Below, piece after piece: positions 1 to 11,129 of a stretch of DNA of 64,000 bases; position 1 is the first letter of the stretch, and each line of letters opens with the position of its first letter. The stretch covers positions 124,001-188,000 of the forward strand of contig JAGYXB010002036.1 in assembly GCA_022495005.1 (NCBI GenBank), in the 5' to 3' direction. The stretch comes from Rhyacophila brunnea (taxonomy: Eukaryota > Arthropoda > Insecta > Trichoptera > Rhyacophilidae). Both the position numbers and the translations under genes were made by a program. The notes under the pieces are model-generated. The model searched no databases, was not told the origin of the DNA, and worked only from the letters and a program-made list of their open reading frames with translations.

Positions 1-241
1 TTATATAATTACCAGACAGAATGATTTGTAATCAATAGGTAGCCTGGTGTTTTCTCTCTCTCTTATCATAATTAGATCCTCTCGTATAATGTTCACTCCC
101 GATAATACAATCTGCTAAATAATAACAATTAAGCATAGTACCGCTCTATCGATGTTTTTTACGATAGGTGATAAAGTTTCCTGGAAGTGAGTGATATTTC
201 TTTAAGTATACAAACTCGGGTAATTTTGTTTTACCTATTAA

Positions 242-606
242 GGCTATACCTCAGTTGAGGCATGGTCTAAAAAGATCGTGGCTAGGTGATGCGCGGATTG
301 TGCAATTGACGCGTCCCGTAGGAAATATAATTTGTCATATAAATCCAACATGCGTCCATTTAATGTTCTGTTTATTGTTCTATTAGTAACAATAATAATA
401 TATTCCTGCAGATGTTATCTTTTTCAAGTACATGATTGAAAAAATTTTAGGCATCTTTACACGATTTAAGAATTATTACCTTCGTCGCCATCACGAAACA
501 AATTGACGTGTTCACAGCTCGACGTTCGCTCTCCGATTGCCAGCGAGTCCAAAATTTCGTCGCACCTATAGTTGAAAATTATTTGCCCTTTCACTGAAGT
601 ACCGTC
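242..606. mobile_element. TTAA-flanked MITE, family C copy 1
   Basis: A 365 bp non-coding block lies between TTAA at 238-241 and TTAA at 607-610. A second copy at 39105-39480 has the same boundaries and also sits between two TTAAs. The ends form weak inverted repeats: the left end begins GGCTATACCTCAGTTGAG and the right end, read on the other strand, begins GACGGTACTTCAGTGA. A TTAA target duplication is typical of piggyBac-like elements, so this is inferred to be a non-autonomous piggyBac-type MITE. No transposase is encoded. A right-end fragment of the same family lies at 33922-34067. Confidence 0.7.
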
Positions 607-1551
607 TTAAATGAAAGTAGGTATATAAAAGGTGTCACAAATAGATACTATTTAAGATTTAGCGATTCTTTTATTCATTTTTACCAATTTAAACTGTACA
701 AAAATCGTCAAAAGTCATTTTTGGAAAAAAAAATTGAAAATATAAAGAACAGTTTCCAGTTACACAATACAGCGCTACGTATATATTTCTTGTTTTCTAT
801 TTTAATGCCAAAATTACCTAAAGTTAATTAAAATATGTTTCTGTTTTTCAACATATATAAATGAGCGTAAACCAATCATAAATTCGCGCCATTTCCGCCT
901 GTCCAGCGCCACGTATCATCTACACACGAAGATTTATTTCGTAACGTCATTCCAGAGTAAGCGAGTGTCAGCTATTATGACAAAATTGATGAGGCTGTAC
1001 AGCATAAATGTTCTAGCGACGTTAGGCCCCTCTTTATTATCAATACTGAGTGTAATACACTCCCTACTTATTTTATTTTTAGTTTTTACTTAGTCTTTGT
1101 CAATATAAGATAATAGATTAATTTTTGAGAAGAAAAATTCTTAGAATTCTATTTAATTGTTGTGTATATTTTCAATATTTTTCTTCTTTAAGATTTGTTA
1201 GTATAAAATAGAACCTAAATTGTCTATTTGATTTCAATTGATCAATTAAAGCGAAAAAAGTAGGTCGTGAGCATTATTAAAATAATATGTGGAATATGTA
1301 ATTCATAATTTGTTTCATTTTAATTTAATAACGTCGTTTATTAAATCATTATCAAGTTAAGTGTAAAAACGTTATGACTCAAATTTGAAGAGATCCTGAT
1401 ACCGGTTAGTAATTAAGGTAATTAATACTTTGATTTAAAATACAAAACCTTACTGCCAAAAATGAACGCAATTTAGAAAACGTTTCAAAGATAATAGTAA
1501 AAACTGCTAGTTAATTTCATCACAATTAGATAGGACGCACAAAGCTTAGTT
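607..1551. other. unannotated AT-rich stretch
   Basis: I see no reading frame, RNA gene or repeat here. A slightly GC-richer patch lies around 880-1020 without a recognisable match. Confidence 0.5.
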
Positions 1552-2240
1552 CAGGGGTGGCGAATCTATGGCACGCGTGCCACTGGTAGCACGCGAGATG
1601 ATTTTGCATGGCACGCGTTTGAAGAGAAAAAATAGTTATAATAATTAATGACAGATCGCATTCTATAAAAAATAGCAGGCTTACTCTTCAAGAATAAGCA
1701 TTACGTTTAATATAAATATATAATTGCATAGGACGGTCCTTAGACTTCATGCGTCATATATAATATTATCGCACTAACCTCATCAGGCGGCGGGGAATGC
1801 CACACCGCCTACCTCTAATTATGATCGATTTACAATGCTTGAGACCACTGTAGCGAGAGAATGCCTCATCTGATCGGAGCAATTCTGGTGTCAATTTGTG
1901 CGTAAATAGCCAAAATAATTAAAACTATAACAAACAATTTCATTGCTACCCACAAAAAAAATACTGCACCAAATAAGGAACATAAACTTCGTGAAGCTAG
2001 CAGTAGTATTTCTGGGAGAGAGTTTCAAAATTGGTGGATCGGAATGTATGGCGTAATTGACAAATCTGTGAAAAATCTGTATGTGTGCTATGTTCTGATA
2101 GTGGTATCTAGAACATCGTCATTTTTTTAATAAAATTTTAAAAACTATTTTTTCGTTATAACTGCTCGGCACGTCAGACAGTTGAAAAAGAATATTTGGG
2201 AAATTTTGGCACACGTACGTAAAAAGGCTCGCCATCCCTG
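1552..2240. mobile_element. hAT element, deleted derivative with BED-finger remnant
   Basis: The 689 bp element starts CAGGGGTGGCGA and ends, on the other strand, CAGGGATGGCGAGCC. These are typical hAT inverted repeats. It is flanked by an 8 bp target duplication, GCTTAGTT at 1544-1551 and GCTTGGTT at 2241-2248 (7 of 8 bases). Around 2040-2130 on the + strand one frame reads like a decayed BED zinc finger (YGVIDKSVKNLYVCYV, then SRTSSF), the N-terminal DNA-binding module of many hAT transposases. The catalytic domain is missing. A sister copy in the opposite orientation lies at 53549-54189 and shares the CACGTCAGACAG block near one end. Confidence 0.82.
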
Positions 2241-2315
2241 GCTTGGTTGGTAGAATACATGGCCGTGAATCCCTAGGCCGTATGTTTGAATCCCGCTGGG
2301 CGTCATATGTTTATT
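2241..2315 (+). repeat. tRNA-like sequence (SINE head remnant)
   Basis: The stretch has the order of a tRNA gene: a D-arm-like TTGGTAGAATAC, then a B-box-like GTTTGAATCCC followed by GCTGGGCGTC. The arms do not all pair, so this is probably the head of a tRNA-derived SINE and not a working tRNA. Its first eight bases double as the target duplication of the hAT element to the left. Confidence 0.35.
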
Positions 2316-2985
2316 CAAAAATATTTTTATGGTGATATGATTTATAATAACATCTATGAATAAGATCGGTTAATATATTATATTATTTAATTAAAATTTT
2401 CAAAGCCTTATGATATATTATATTGGTTGAATTATAAGTATTTTATATGCATCGTGGGGATTTTTTTTTTTGTTTCCAGTACGGTACCATAAAACAACTA
2501 ATGTTATCTTTTCATGATCTCAACTTACTTGAGGCAAATCTCTACTTACTATTAAGTAATTGTTTTTGAAAATAATTAGCAACGTTCACTATTACAAAAT
2601 AGTTTTTTGTGTCTCTATGTATTTAGGAGTATTGTGTAGCAGACTCAATAAAATCACTTCAGCTCGTGTTACTGGGGAACTTAATCGTCACACTAGAGAG
2701 CGTTCCATTTTGGTTACCCACTGCGCTCTACTAACAATAATCTGCACTTAAATTGCTCCAATGTGTTTCACTAAGTAAGTAAGTGATGGCTGAATGCTAC
2801 GCTCGTGTTAACTTATTTTATTACAGTTACGAAGAAAAATAATATGTATTTATTGAATAATAAGAATATTATGTATAAGGAATACAATCCCTTAATTACT
2901 AGATTAGTTTTCTTGTATGTATTTATCGTTTTCATTATTCAGCACATATAAAAAATACGACACGTTTTTTATATTTTATTATAAT
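2316..2985. other. unannotated AT-rich stretch
   Basis: No supported feature. A 63-codon open frame at 2560-2751 has no recognisable motif and looks like chance. Confidence 0.45.
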
Positions 2986-3478
2986 GAATTCTTCTTCTTC
3001 TTTTTCAGCCATATTTGACACTTAGTTGGAGCATATGGACACCACGCGGCGCCTCCAAGAATCCCTGCCACTTGCCAGTCTTTTTGCTTCGTTCCAGGTC
3101 AAACCAGCATCCCGTATCTCCCCCGTATACACACTATAGATAGTATTTAGCGGCCTTCCAGTACGCCGAAATTCGGTCGGCTTAAAGAATAGGCAAGCCA
3201 GGCTGAGGTTCTCTTCTGGCATACGCAGCACGTGGCCGAGCCATGAGCTCTTCGCTCTCAGCGTGATGAGTGGCTGCTTGGTACGTTCTCTTATCTCCTA
3301 GTTGCTCCTACAGTAATATTTTCGAAGCTCAGTATACGGTTGCTCTGAGCCTTCGTAAGGTGCCATGATTCGCTACCGTAAAGCAGTACCATTAGAATGC
3401 AACCGTCGAATAGGCGGCATTTAGTTTTGACCGAGTATGATAAATACCGAGTAACAAATCGAAGGCTTAATGTCAAAC
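2986..3478 (-). pseudogene. LINE reverse transcriptase C-terminal fragment
   Basis: On the minus strand two frames carry the post-RT region of a non-LTR retrotransposon of the RTE/Jockey-like type. Residues LLYGSESWHLTKAQSN (about 3390-3340) correspond to the conserved LLYGSETW block after the polymerase domain. Downstream FRRTGRPLNTIY and RDAGLTWNEAKRLASGRDSWRRRV (about 3180-3035) correspond to the C-terminal R-x-GRP and W-R-R motifs. The frames are broken by shifts. The element ends in a (GAA)n tail, seen as TTCTTCTTC at 2990-3003, which marks its 3' end. Only the last ~490 bp survives. A close relative lies at 29776-30665 and a worn one at 15985-16215. Confidence 0.75.
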
Positions 3479-4054
3479 AACACTAGCTACAAAAGTGCAA
3501 CTTTACAGGAGAGCCATATTTTATAATTTATTGTTTATTGTACATTTATCTTGCTTTATGGTGATGTTAAAATGTAAAGGTATGATTTAAAAAAAATATG
3601 AAAACAAGGGTAACTTTATGTAGTTAACGTTAAACTTGACTGACGATTTAAGAAGAAACTAGAAAGGATTGACATAAAGTTGTTTGACTATCATGTAGCC
3701 GAGAATGTAAAATAACGTTATTTTAAAAAAAAACATTTTTGTAGATAACGTTGTTTGATTTTAGACACTTGAAATATGGTTGCGCTTTTGTGGACTGTAT
3801 AAAAGGGGTTGAGGATTTTGATGTCGGTGAGGGACAGCGGAAGTAGGGGTGTGTCCAGACACTAACCTTTGATGTTAAGCTGGTTTGGACTGCTGGCTCT
3901 TAGGGCGCTTTTCTGACTCCCGGGTCACACACTTGTTGCTGATTGTAGCATTTTCACGTTCACATGAATCAACCGGAACGTTTTTTTTATATGGATGGTG
4001 ACACTTAGTGGGTAATAAATTTATGATTGTCTGAATTACGGTAATTGACCTAGT
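3479..4054. other. unannotated stretch with GC-richer patch
   Basis: No reading frame. The patch at 3780-3960 is GC-richer and weakly resembles 13860-14080 (shared words such as GTGGACTGTA, CAGACACT and GGGTCAC), so it may be an old dispersed repeat. Confidence 0.3.
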
Positions 4055-4275
4055 GGTCGCACCGTAACTAGTGACTGAATGGTTACCACGTCAGCTTATA
4101 ATATCGTGGAACCCAAGTTTGAATCCAGGGTCTGACAAATGAGTCGGAGTATGAACCCAATACGTTGAACAAATGGCTAAAATCTATTTCTCGTAAAAAC
4201 AAAACTCTGTTAAAACAACCTCCACTCTGTGGATGCCCATATGATCTTCTTAGGATCAGCTATGGTATATAATAT
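4055..4275 (+). repeat. tRNA-derived SINE (family S), copy 1
   Basis: A tRNA-like head ends in the B-box-like AGTTTGAATCC (about 4119-4130). It is followed by a body and a tail containing CAACCTCCACT and ATGATCTTCTTAGGAT. The same head-body-tail order appears at 58495-58735 (+), and parts on the minus strand at 22085-22200, 38480-38670 and 50580-50690. No protein is encoded. SINEs of this kind are transcribed by RNA polymerase III from the internal boxes and copied by a partner LINE; which LINE is not evident. Confidence 0.6.
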
Positions 4276-4807
4276 ATCTATATATTAAACACATTAAATG
4301 GTATCATAATAATATTATTATAATATAACCAGGTATTAGGATTTTAACGTTAGCCTTAGATATCATTAATGGGTGATATTGAAATATTCATAAAAATTCT
4401 AGAATTCCACGAATTTTTTTCAGAAAGTCATACTCAATGCTAAACTCATATTATGACTTGCTAACAGGGAATGACAATATTATTTTCTTCCAAAGAAAAA
4501 TATCTAACCTTCAATTACGGTAAGATAGGTATTTAATAAAACACACTTTCTAATTACCAAACTGCATAGCAACATTGATAACATTATTGTGGGTAACGTG
4601 TTTACGTAACATTTCTTTATTTAATTGTTCAATTTTCATGTTGATGCTAATTTTATGAAGGCCTAACTCCACCGAGGCCAATAAAACTAAATACGTTCAG
4701 AAAATCAAAAAGGGTATAATTTTCATGTTTATATAATATAATCAAAATAAAACCATTACAATCATAATATTTTATCTATTTTCATATATAATTTTAAAAA
4801 CACATAT

Positions 4808-4880
4808 TTTTTGACACCCAGCAGGAATCGAACCTGTGGGTCTCTCTGGTTTTTCGCCCACGTAAATCAACCACAATTCT
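4808..4880 (-). repeat. tRNA-like SINE head
   Basis: On the minus strand a perfect B-box, GGTTCGATTCC, is flanked by complementary T-stem bases (CAGG and CCTG). Upstream arms are weaker. It is most likely the head of a tRNA-derived SINE. Confidence 0.45.
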
Positions 4881-5147
4881 ATAGGTACCTATCCTATATA
4901 ATTGTGATAAATTTTAACTAATGGCTCTTAGAATATTCTCTGAAGCGCTTTCCAAAATATTGAGTAACTAAATTGGCAATCGGCTTTTGTATTTTAAATC
5001 AGAGTAGGTATTAATTACTTTAATTACTAACTAACGTTACGGATGACATCAAGATTTTTTGTTGTAACTTAGTTGAACTTACTTATAATTTAATTAACTA
5101 TTTTTATCGTATTGCACGTCAAGTAAGTTTCAAACAAGATTTTTTAT

Positions 5148-5220
5148 ATTGGTAATCAGAAGTGTTTTCAAAATTATGTAGTATGTTCAATGAAAAGAAT
5201 GTTATATTCTTAAATCTTGT
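5148..5220 (+). repeat. SINE tail fragment (family T)
   Basis: This matches the 3' tail of the tRNA-headed element at 63268-63490: GTGTTTTCAAAATTATG, then TATGTTCAAT, then ATTCTTAAATCTTGTGAAT. A third tail copy lies at 21935-22005. There is no head here. Confidence 0.5.
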
Positions 5221-5261
5221 GAATATAAAAAAATAGATAATTAAATATTATATCTTATCTT

Positions 5262-5345
5262 CCAGCCAAGAGTCGTCCACTGCTAAACATAGGCCTCTCC
5301 TACTTCCCTCCACTGCATCCAATCCCATATGTTGCATATCCAACT
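5262..5345 (-). pseudogene. LINE 3' terminal fragment
   Basis: Read on the minus strand, the bases end in the GCCTATG...AGCAGTGGACGACT signature found at the 3' end of many insect RTE/Jockey-like LINEs. In translation it reads as a short C-terminal tail (RRGLCLAVDDSWL). It is the last ~80 bp only. Confidence 0.5.
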
Positions 5346-5391
5346 TAGTTTGTGTGTCTCTTCTGAAACCAACCATCTAATATGCTACGCA

Positions 5392-6128
5392 TAGGGAATC
5401 CAATCCCGGGATCCCGAATCCCGGGATCCCGGGATCCCGAGCTATTTTCGATACCTATGAATCCCGGGATTGATAAACATAATCCCGGGATTTCGGGATT
5501 GATTTTTTTATCAATTTTTATGGAAAATATAACAGAAAAAATAATTTTAATACAAAATAACTACATTAGAAATAAACTGAGTTTGAATGAAGTTTGATGT
5601 GTAGGTTGCCGATTCATTTATTTTTTCACATAGATTATTAAAAATGAGAAAGATTGGTAAAAAAAACAATGCTTCGCACTTTTAACAAAGTAATTCCACC
5701 ATGATATCATACGTTTTACGGCAGTTTTCATATTTGGCTGACTAATTAGATTTATGAAGCGGAAAGGCCATAAGTACGTCATGATTATTTGCTTTACTAT
5801 TTTAAATCTCGCTGATCTATTCATTATGTCTTTACTATCAGAAATAGCAATCTCATATTAAATTCACATTATTATTTATATTACAATATTATTTACTCCA
5901 TTAAACTTGTGTATTTCCAAGATTTAACGTATGCAATATTAACAATAAATGTCTTAAATAGTATAAATTATACTAGATTTATTTTTGACCGATTTTATCA
6001 ATGTTATTTGTAAATATAAAAATTTTATATTAACAATTGAAAAGATGCCAATCCCGGGATCCCGGGATTGTCAAATTGTAATCCCGAAATCCTGGGATCA
6101 GAATTTTGGCTCGGGATTGGATTCTCTA
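5392..6128. mobile_element. hAT-type element rich in CCCGGGATT
   Basis: The 737 bp element begins TAGGGAATCCAATCCC and ends, on the other strand, TAGAGAATCCAATCCC, fitting the hAT terminal pattern YARNG. It is flanked by a perfect 8 bp duplication, GCTACGCA, at 5384-5391 and 6129-6136. Both subterminal regions are packed with CCCGGGATT and its complement (5400-5500 and 6050-6120), which can fold into several alternative hairpins and may be transposase binding sites. On the minus strand at about 5720-5680 a short WWNYFVKSAK stretch recalls the start of a BED zinc finger; this is tentative. No catalytic domain is present. Confidence 0.82.
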
Positions 6129-6136
6129 GCTACGCA

Positions 6137-6787
6137 TCATTGAAAATTTAATTTAATAATATTATTATTAAAAATCCGGCAGTGTGGCTTCTACGAATTG
6201 TGTATTTTTGTATAAACTAATGAAATTTGGAATGGGCTTATTCTAGGAGTCACTCAATTTTCCAAAATGGTGGAGAAAAATTCAATATTTAATAATTATT
6301 TTTAAGTTGATTTTTGTTTTGGACATGTAGGCATGTCATGATGTTGAATACTAATTCAAAGTAACTGATATTTGCAATTTTCCAATTCCAAATAAAATAT
6401 TAAAATAGTGGTCAACGCATCAATAATCTTACGCAATGGTCTGTTTTGATTGATTTTAACTAAACGATGTATTTTATGGTGTTTAAAAAGTTAAACTTGA
6501 AATTTTATAATTTTAAGAGCTATGACAAGATGGCGTTCAAAATATCCCATTTTTTATTATTATTTTACCTGATTAGATTGGTTTTTTTTTTAAATAATAA
6601 TATTGTATGAAAAGGTTTTGAATATTTTTAAAACTTTGCTTTACCAAAATAAATATAATTGATTTTACAAAAAAAAACAGTACCTACAAACGAATATTTT
6701 GATAATATTGTATTCATTTTATCGTTGAATGATTAGAATCGAGCGTCATTCCGAAGTCGGGTGCTGAGTAGTTACGTAAATGTCATG
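6137..6787. other. unannotated AT-rich stretch
   Basis: I see nothing supportable apart from homopolymer and AT-rich words. Confidence 0.5.
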
Positions 6788-8212
6788 CAGTGGCGGATCC
6801 ACTTTAGGGGCTCAAGGGGAGGATACCCGGTAATAATTAAAAGAAAAAGACTAAAGAAAATAAACATTTGTTTCATTAACATCAGCGGTGTCTTCTAACT
6901 ATTCAACATTTTTATTGTGTTACAGATCAATACACCTACTTTACCTTTACTATTTAAATTATTTAAATACGTATTTACCTGCCTAAATTAATTTATATTT
7001 TTCCGATCTATAAATAATAAATCAATTATTGTATTATTGAATACTATGATTCAGTATTTCGTTTTTCCATCCCTATTATTTTTGTGTTGATCCCATCTCT
7101 ATAATAAAATTGACTCCGATGGAATACGACATGCGCTTTACTAATACAATCAACGATCAGCGGTGGTAATTTTGACAGCCATCCCATCCTCATACAAGAC
7201 TCAGCATAAATGTTTGAATGTATTGTGTACAATAATATAATATTATAATAGTGGTTCTACTAAGTTACCCGTCGCAGTTACCAATTGTTGGTTATTCTGA
7301 CACATATTTTATTAAAAACCCACGAAACTATTTTTGTTGCTATTTTATTGTTTTACTAGTGAATATCGACTATGTTATAATTTAGGGTAAATGTTCCGCA
7401 GAGGTGGCCATGAGATTTTACAATTTTATTTTTAGACCAAACCAAGCCTAACCTAACCTAACCTAATATTACCTCATATAATCTTAGTTTGTGATAATGG
7501 TGCATCAAAATATATAAAAATTTCAAATTTTCAATTAACGATTATTGGATCGAAAAGCCGATGCGCCAACAGAAAAAGGTATATATATATATTATAATTG
7601 TCTGCATGGAATAAACTGTTTTCGTAAAAAAAACTGCGGCACAATTACCTAATTCAGATATATTTCACATTGTAGTCTTGTGATATTATGATTTAAACTT
7701 ATTTAGTTTTGTATCACTTTCCGATGCACACGTCAGTTTATGTCAACGGTTCGGTGACGAGTAATTCCTCTATCAACCGAGACAGTTGGTTTTCTTTTCT
7801 TGTCGATAGATGATACTATAGATATACAATATACTTTGTAACTTTATGTTGATACCACGATGGGTATTTTTGAAAAAATCACCATTCGTGTCATGGTGAG
7901 AGCATAATGCAAGCACACACTGTCTCCCTTTATATATATATATATCACCGTTTACTGTACGATTGTGTCTCTTATAATAATGCATTTATATTTACGATGT
8001 ATGCCTACCTAATATTTTATCTTATAAATGATATTATAATATTATTATTTGTGTCTATTAATAATATGCACAATGTCAGTTTGTTTGAAAGCATTGTTTC
8101 AACGCAGAAATTTATTTCTTTATAATAATGGTATAAGGGATTTATTGGTGGTATGGAATACTGGTTCGTAATATCTGACCCCACTATCTAAAAAATGTTA
8201 GAGCCGTCACTG
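6788..8212. mobile_element. probable old hAT element
   Basis: The left end CAGTGGCGGATCCA and the right end, reversed, CAGTGACGGCTCTA look like diverged hAT inverted repeats 1425 bp apart. The flanking octamers ATGTCATG and ATAGCATA agree at five of eight positions, compatible with an eroded target duplication. The interior has no recognisable transposase. It contains a short (CCTAA)4 run at 7441-7466 and a (TA)n run near 7582. Pairing of the two ends is plausible but not certain. Confidence 0.42.
7439..7467. repeat. short telomere-like CCTAA run
   Basis: Four near-perfect CCTAA units. TTAGG/CCTAA is the ancestral insect telomere repeat; here it is interstitial. Confidence 0.7.
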
Positions 8213-8496
8213 ATAGCATATACTTTGATATAATAATAATATGACATGCTATGGGGAATTTATTGATTAGAGATATTAAGGCGTGTGGAATATACATAAT
8301 TACAAACCACTATTTCTGGGAACGTAATTTCATGTCTTAGTTAAATTGGTATACATTGTACAGCAATTTAAAAGATAATTATCTGTACTTACTAATGTTG
8401 ACTTTAATATAACTTTCGTTAAAAATATAGACGCCAAACTATTTTTCGTTTGTAATTAACTTGCTGAGTATTTTTTATGAGTTTGAAATACTCAAC

Positions 8497-8622
8497 CAAT
8501 GTGTGCCACTAGTGGTTTCGTATGGATATGAATCATAGACCCTAAACAATAGAGAAATTAAAATTAACAAATTGCGCTACGTGCAATAGAAAGATACATA
8601 TTGGACATAATGCAATAAGATC
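8497..8622 (+). pseudogene. worn LINE fragment
   Basis: One + strand frame reads VPLVVSYGYES, stop, TLNNREIKINKLRYVQ, stop. This matches the L-YG-E-W-TL block and the following KLQ-QR region seen after the reverse transcriptase domain of RTE-like LINEs, as in the better copies at 34198-34701 and 25400-25840. Several stops show that it is old. Confidence 0.5.
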
Positions 8623-8624
8623 AT

Positions 8625-9821
8625 AATATAAGCCAACGGATAAATGAAATAGATACTAGGTAGAAAGGTGGAAGAATCTGCGGAAGGCTTCATCCTTGCT
8701 GAATATGATAATGATAGCCATTGGATCATTCTAAGGGCCCTTAATATGAGTTAACCTATCTCATTAACCATCTTATCTCAGCCACTAAAATATGTTAACG
8801 CCATACTGTGTATGCCTACACTACCTACAATCGAGTTTAAACCTAATTTTTATACTTTAAATGCCAAAGACCAAATAAAAGAAAAAATGTCAATATTAAA
8901 GAACGTTTGGTCTCTATATAAATATATAAAAAGACCATTTCAAATTAAGACGAAAAACCTTCACCGGATATGTCTTTTAGAGTGGCATATTTAAATATTG
9001 AATTTCCCTTCCGTGTCTACAGATAAATGTGTCAATATACAAAGAGGAACAATTTCTTCCAAGTTCAGTTTAATTGAAATTGTTAATTAAATCTCTGCGC
9101 AGTTAACTATTACACAATTTAAATACTGTAAAGCCGTTTGCTTATTTTTTCGTGGTCTTGAATAAATCGTGTAGGCACCTTCCAAGTCTGAATCAAATAC
9201 AATTGTATTACTAGTCACTTATAGAGAATTACACTTGTTGTTACTTTACATACTTAATACATATTACAGCTACACATATGAATGAAAGATATTATAAATA
9301 GCAACGTTTTAGAAAATAACTCATATTTTCGTTTTATGTATTTTGTGTGAGTTATAATAATTATCGTTTAAAACATTTGTGTCGGATAAAATGTCTAAGT
9401 TTATCGTAGCAATTCCTTGTTTGTTTTTTTTACAAAATAATTTTATTTTATTTCCCAAAATGTATTACATAGTATTAATTAAGTATATATTAATATCATG
9501 TGTTTTGGCATTAATAAGTTGCCAATAACGCCTGAATTTATGGTTTACTAGATTTTTTTTTCAACAATATTAATTATTTTTTTGTAAAAAAATGAAAACG
9601 AATTTATTATAAAAAAATCTTTTTTATATTACGGTATCTGTTATGTTATGAGAAAATGAATTCTTCTTTCAATGGCGGTTTAACTAAACTCAAACATTGA
9701 CCTTCTCTACTGTTTTCCTTGAAAAATGCATTCAAACTTCATCAATTTACATTAAAATTCGAATTCGATCAAATAGCTAACTATTTTCTTAAATATTATT
9801 GGTTAAGCGTATGTATTATTT
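8625..9821. other. unannotated AT-rich stretch
   Basis: No supported gene or repeat. Open frames at 8812-8994 and 9719-9901 have no motif; the second runs into a family A repeat. Confidence 0.45.
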
Positions 9822-10190
9822 TACAAGTTTTTATTAGCTCGTACTCTTATTTGTCCGGTGGTTGCTTAACCGGTACAAATCTGGCAATCGATTTTAACTA
9901 ACTTTCCGACTAGCTAGACATTTGAAACTTTTAGAATATATCAGAACACGATGCCAATGCATTCTTTTAATACTTTTAGCCATCTTTAAGTAGAATTGAA
10001 TTACTATTATTAGTTGCTAAGTGGGTGGTCCTAGCAACTAAATTATTAATATATACGTGCGTTACTATGGAAATTAAAATGACATTTCAGTATTCTATAT
10101 TTGTTTGTTTTTTATTGACTTCATATCAAGTACAAGTTTGAGGATTTAAAAACGTTGCATACAAAAAGTTTTTTTTATCTTGTAATTATT
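9822..10190 (+). repeat. family A interspersed repeat, copy 1 (internally deleted)
   Basis: One of six copies of a ~490 bp non-coding repeat. Shared landmarks are AGCTCGTA..TTGTCCGGTGG near the left end, CGACTAGCTAGACATTTG, TGGTCCTAGCAACT, then ATATATACGTGCGTTACTATGG and a right end AAAAAGTT..TTTTTATCTTGTAATTATT. This copy lacks the segment after GAATTGAATT that the others have. It keeps the unbroken site CATCTTTAAGTAG, the empty-site control for the insert in copy 3. There are no clear terminal inverted repeats and no coding capacity; the class is unknown. Confidence 0.7.
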
Positions 10191-10923
10191 TTATATTCTA
10201 TTCATAACAATTAATTCATTTTCTTAAAATCACCGAATTCTAAAAGATTTTTCGTAAATGAGCATTATCAACAAAATTCAAAAATAGCTGTATATTGTTA
10301 TGTTCATTTTGAACATAACTAACTTTCATACCGCTGGCAACCCCGATTATTATCTATGGTCACGTCGATAGAGCGTACGCGATGTGACAGATGTCGCTGA
10401 TGGAATTTCCGGCAACAACGAAGGTCGCGAGGTGTGGAACAAGCAACTTGGCTTTTTTATTCTGACTGTCGTCTAGTATAGTCGTGCTCCGCTTGAGTTG
10501 ACCCAACATTTATCATGGACGTCACTTAACGGAGCACGATTGCAGCCGCCGTTTTTGAAGCCTCTGATCGTTACAGTTTGGGTATTTTAAAACTATTATT
10601 TGATTCACAACTCTTTCAATGTTTCTTTTCAAACTTAGCTGCTTGTTTTTATTTTAGTATTTCCAAATTTCAGTATCGAGCCGCTTGATAACCTTTTAAT
10701 GTATTTCTAATTTCTTGCTTTTGCTATAATATAGTTTCTGTCAAGTATATAAATTGCTCTTTTATTTATTGTTCCCACTTTATTCCACACTGTTAAATAA
10801 TTATTATCTTTCACGGTCTTAAGATCGTGTGGCATCCAGGACTTTTATTATGCACATCCTAAATCATAGATTGCACGTGCCGTCAGCCGTGTAATCCCTT
10901 TATTTTCTAATTTAATTTTACAG
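10191..10923. other. unannotated stretch with GC-richer block
   Basis: A perfect 10 bp stem with a 3 base loop (GTTATGTTCA/TGAACATAAC) lies at 10296-10318. The block 10320-10600 is clearly GC-richer than its surroundings and not recognised as a repeat. It could be an old element or a non-coding exon. Confidence 0.3.
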
Positions 10924-10976
10924 TTGTCAGTGGCGAGGTTGCGGAAGTAATTATTGTTCGGCTTGAGAAAGATCAG
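10924..10976 (+). other. candidate small exon (speculative)
   Basis: A pyrimidine- and T-rich run ends in TTTTACAG, and the segment ends in GATCAG followed by GTAATT. Both are good matches to metazoan splice acceptor and donor sites. One frame is open throughout (VSGEVAEVIIVRLEKDQ). It is short enough that chance is a real possibility, and no neighbouring exon was recognised. Confidence 0.2.
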
Positions 10977-11097
10977 GTAATTCACGGCCCTTGTTTGTCT
11001 TGTCTCATGTCTCATGCTCTTTGCTTTTAACTTTACTATATTCTATTCTATTTATAAATGCTTTTATTTTGTGATTGTGACGACAAAGATTACAATT

Positions 11098-11099
<2 letters not shown>

Positions 11100-11128
<29 letters not shown>

Positions 11129-11129
11129 C
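11100..11129. repeat. (AT)n microsatellite
   Basis: About 15 uninterrupted AT dinucleotides. Confidence 0.9.

Noticed and set aside
3780..3960. A repeat pair with 13860-14080
   Set aside because: Shared words are few and the order is loose; I could not support homology by eye.
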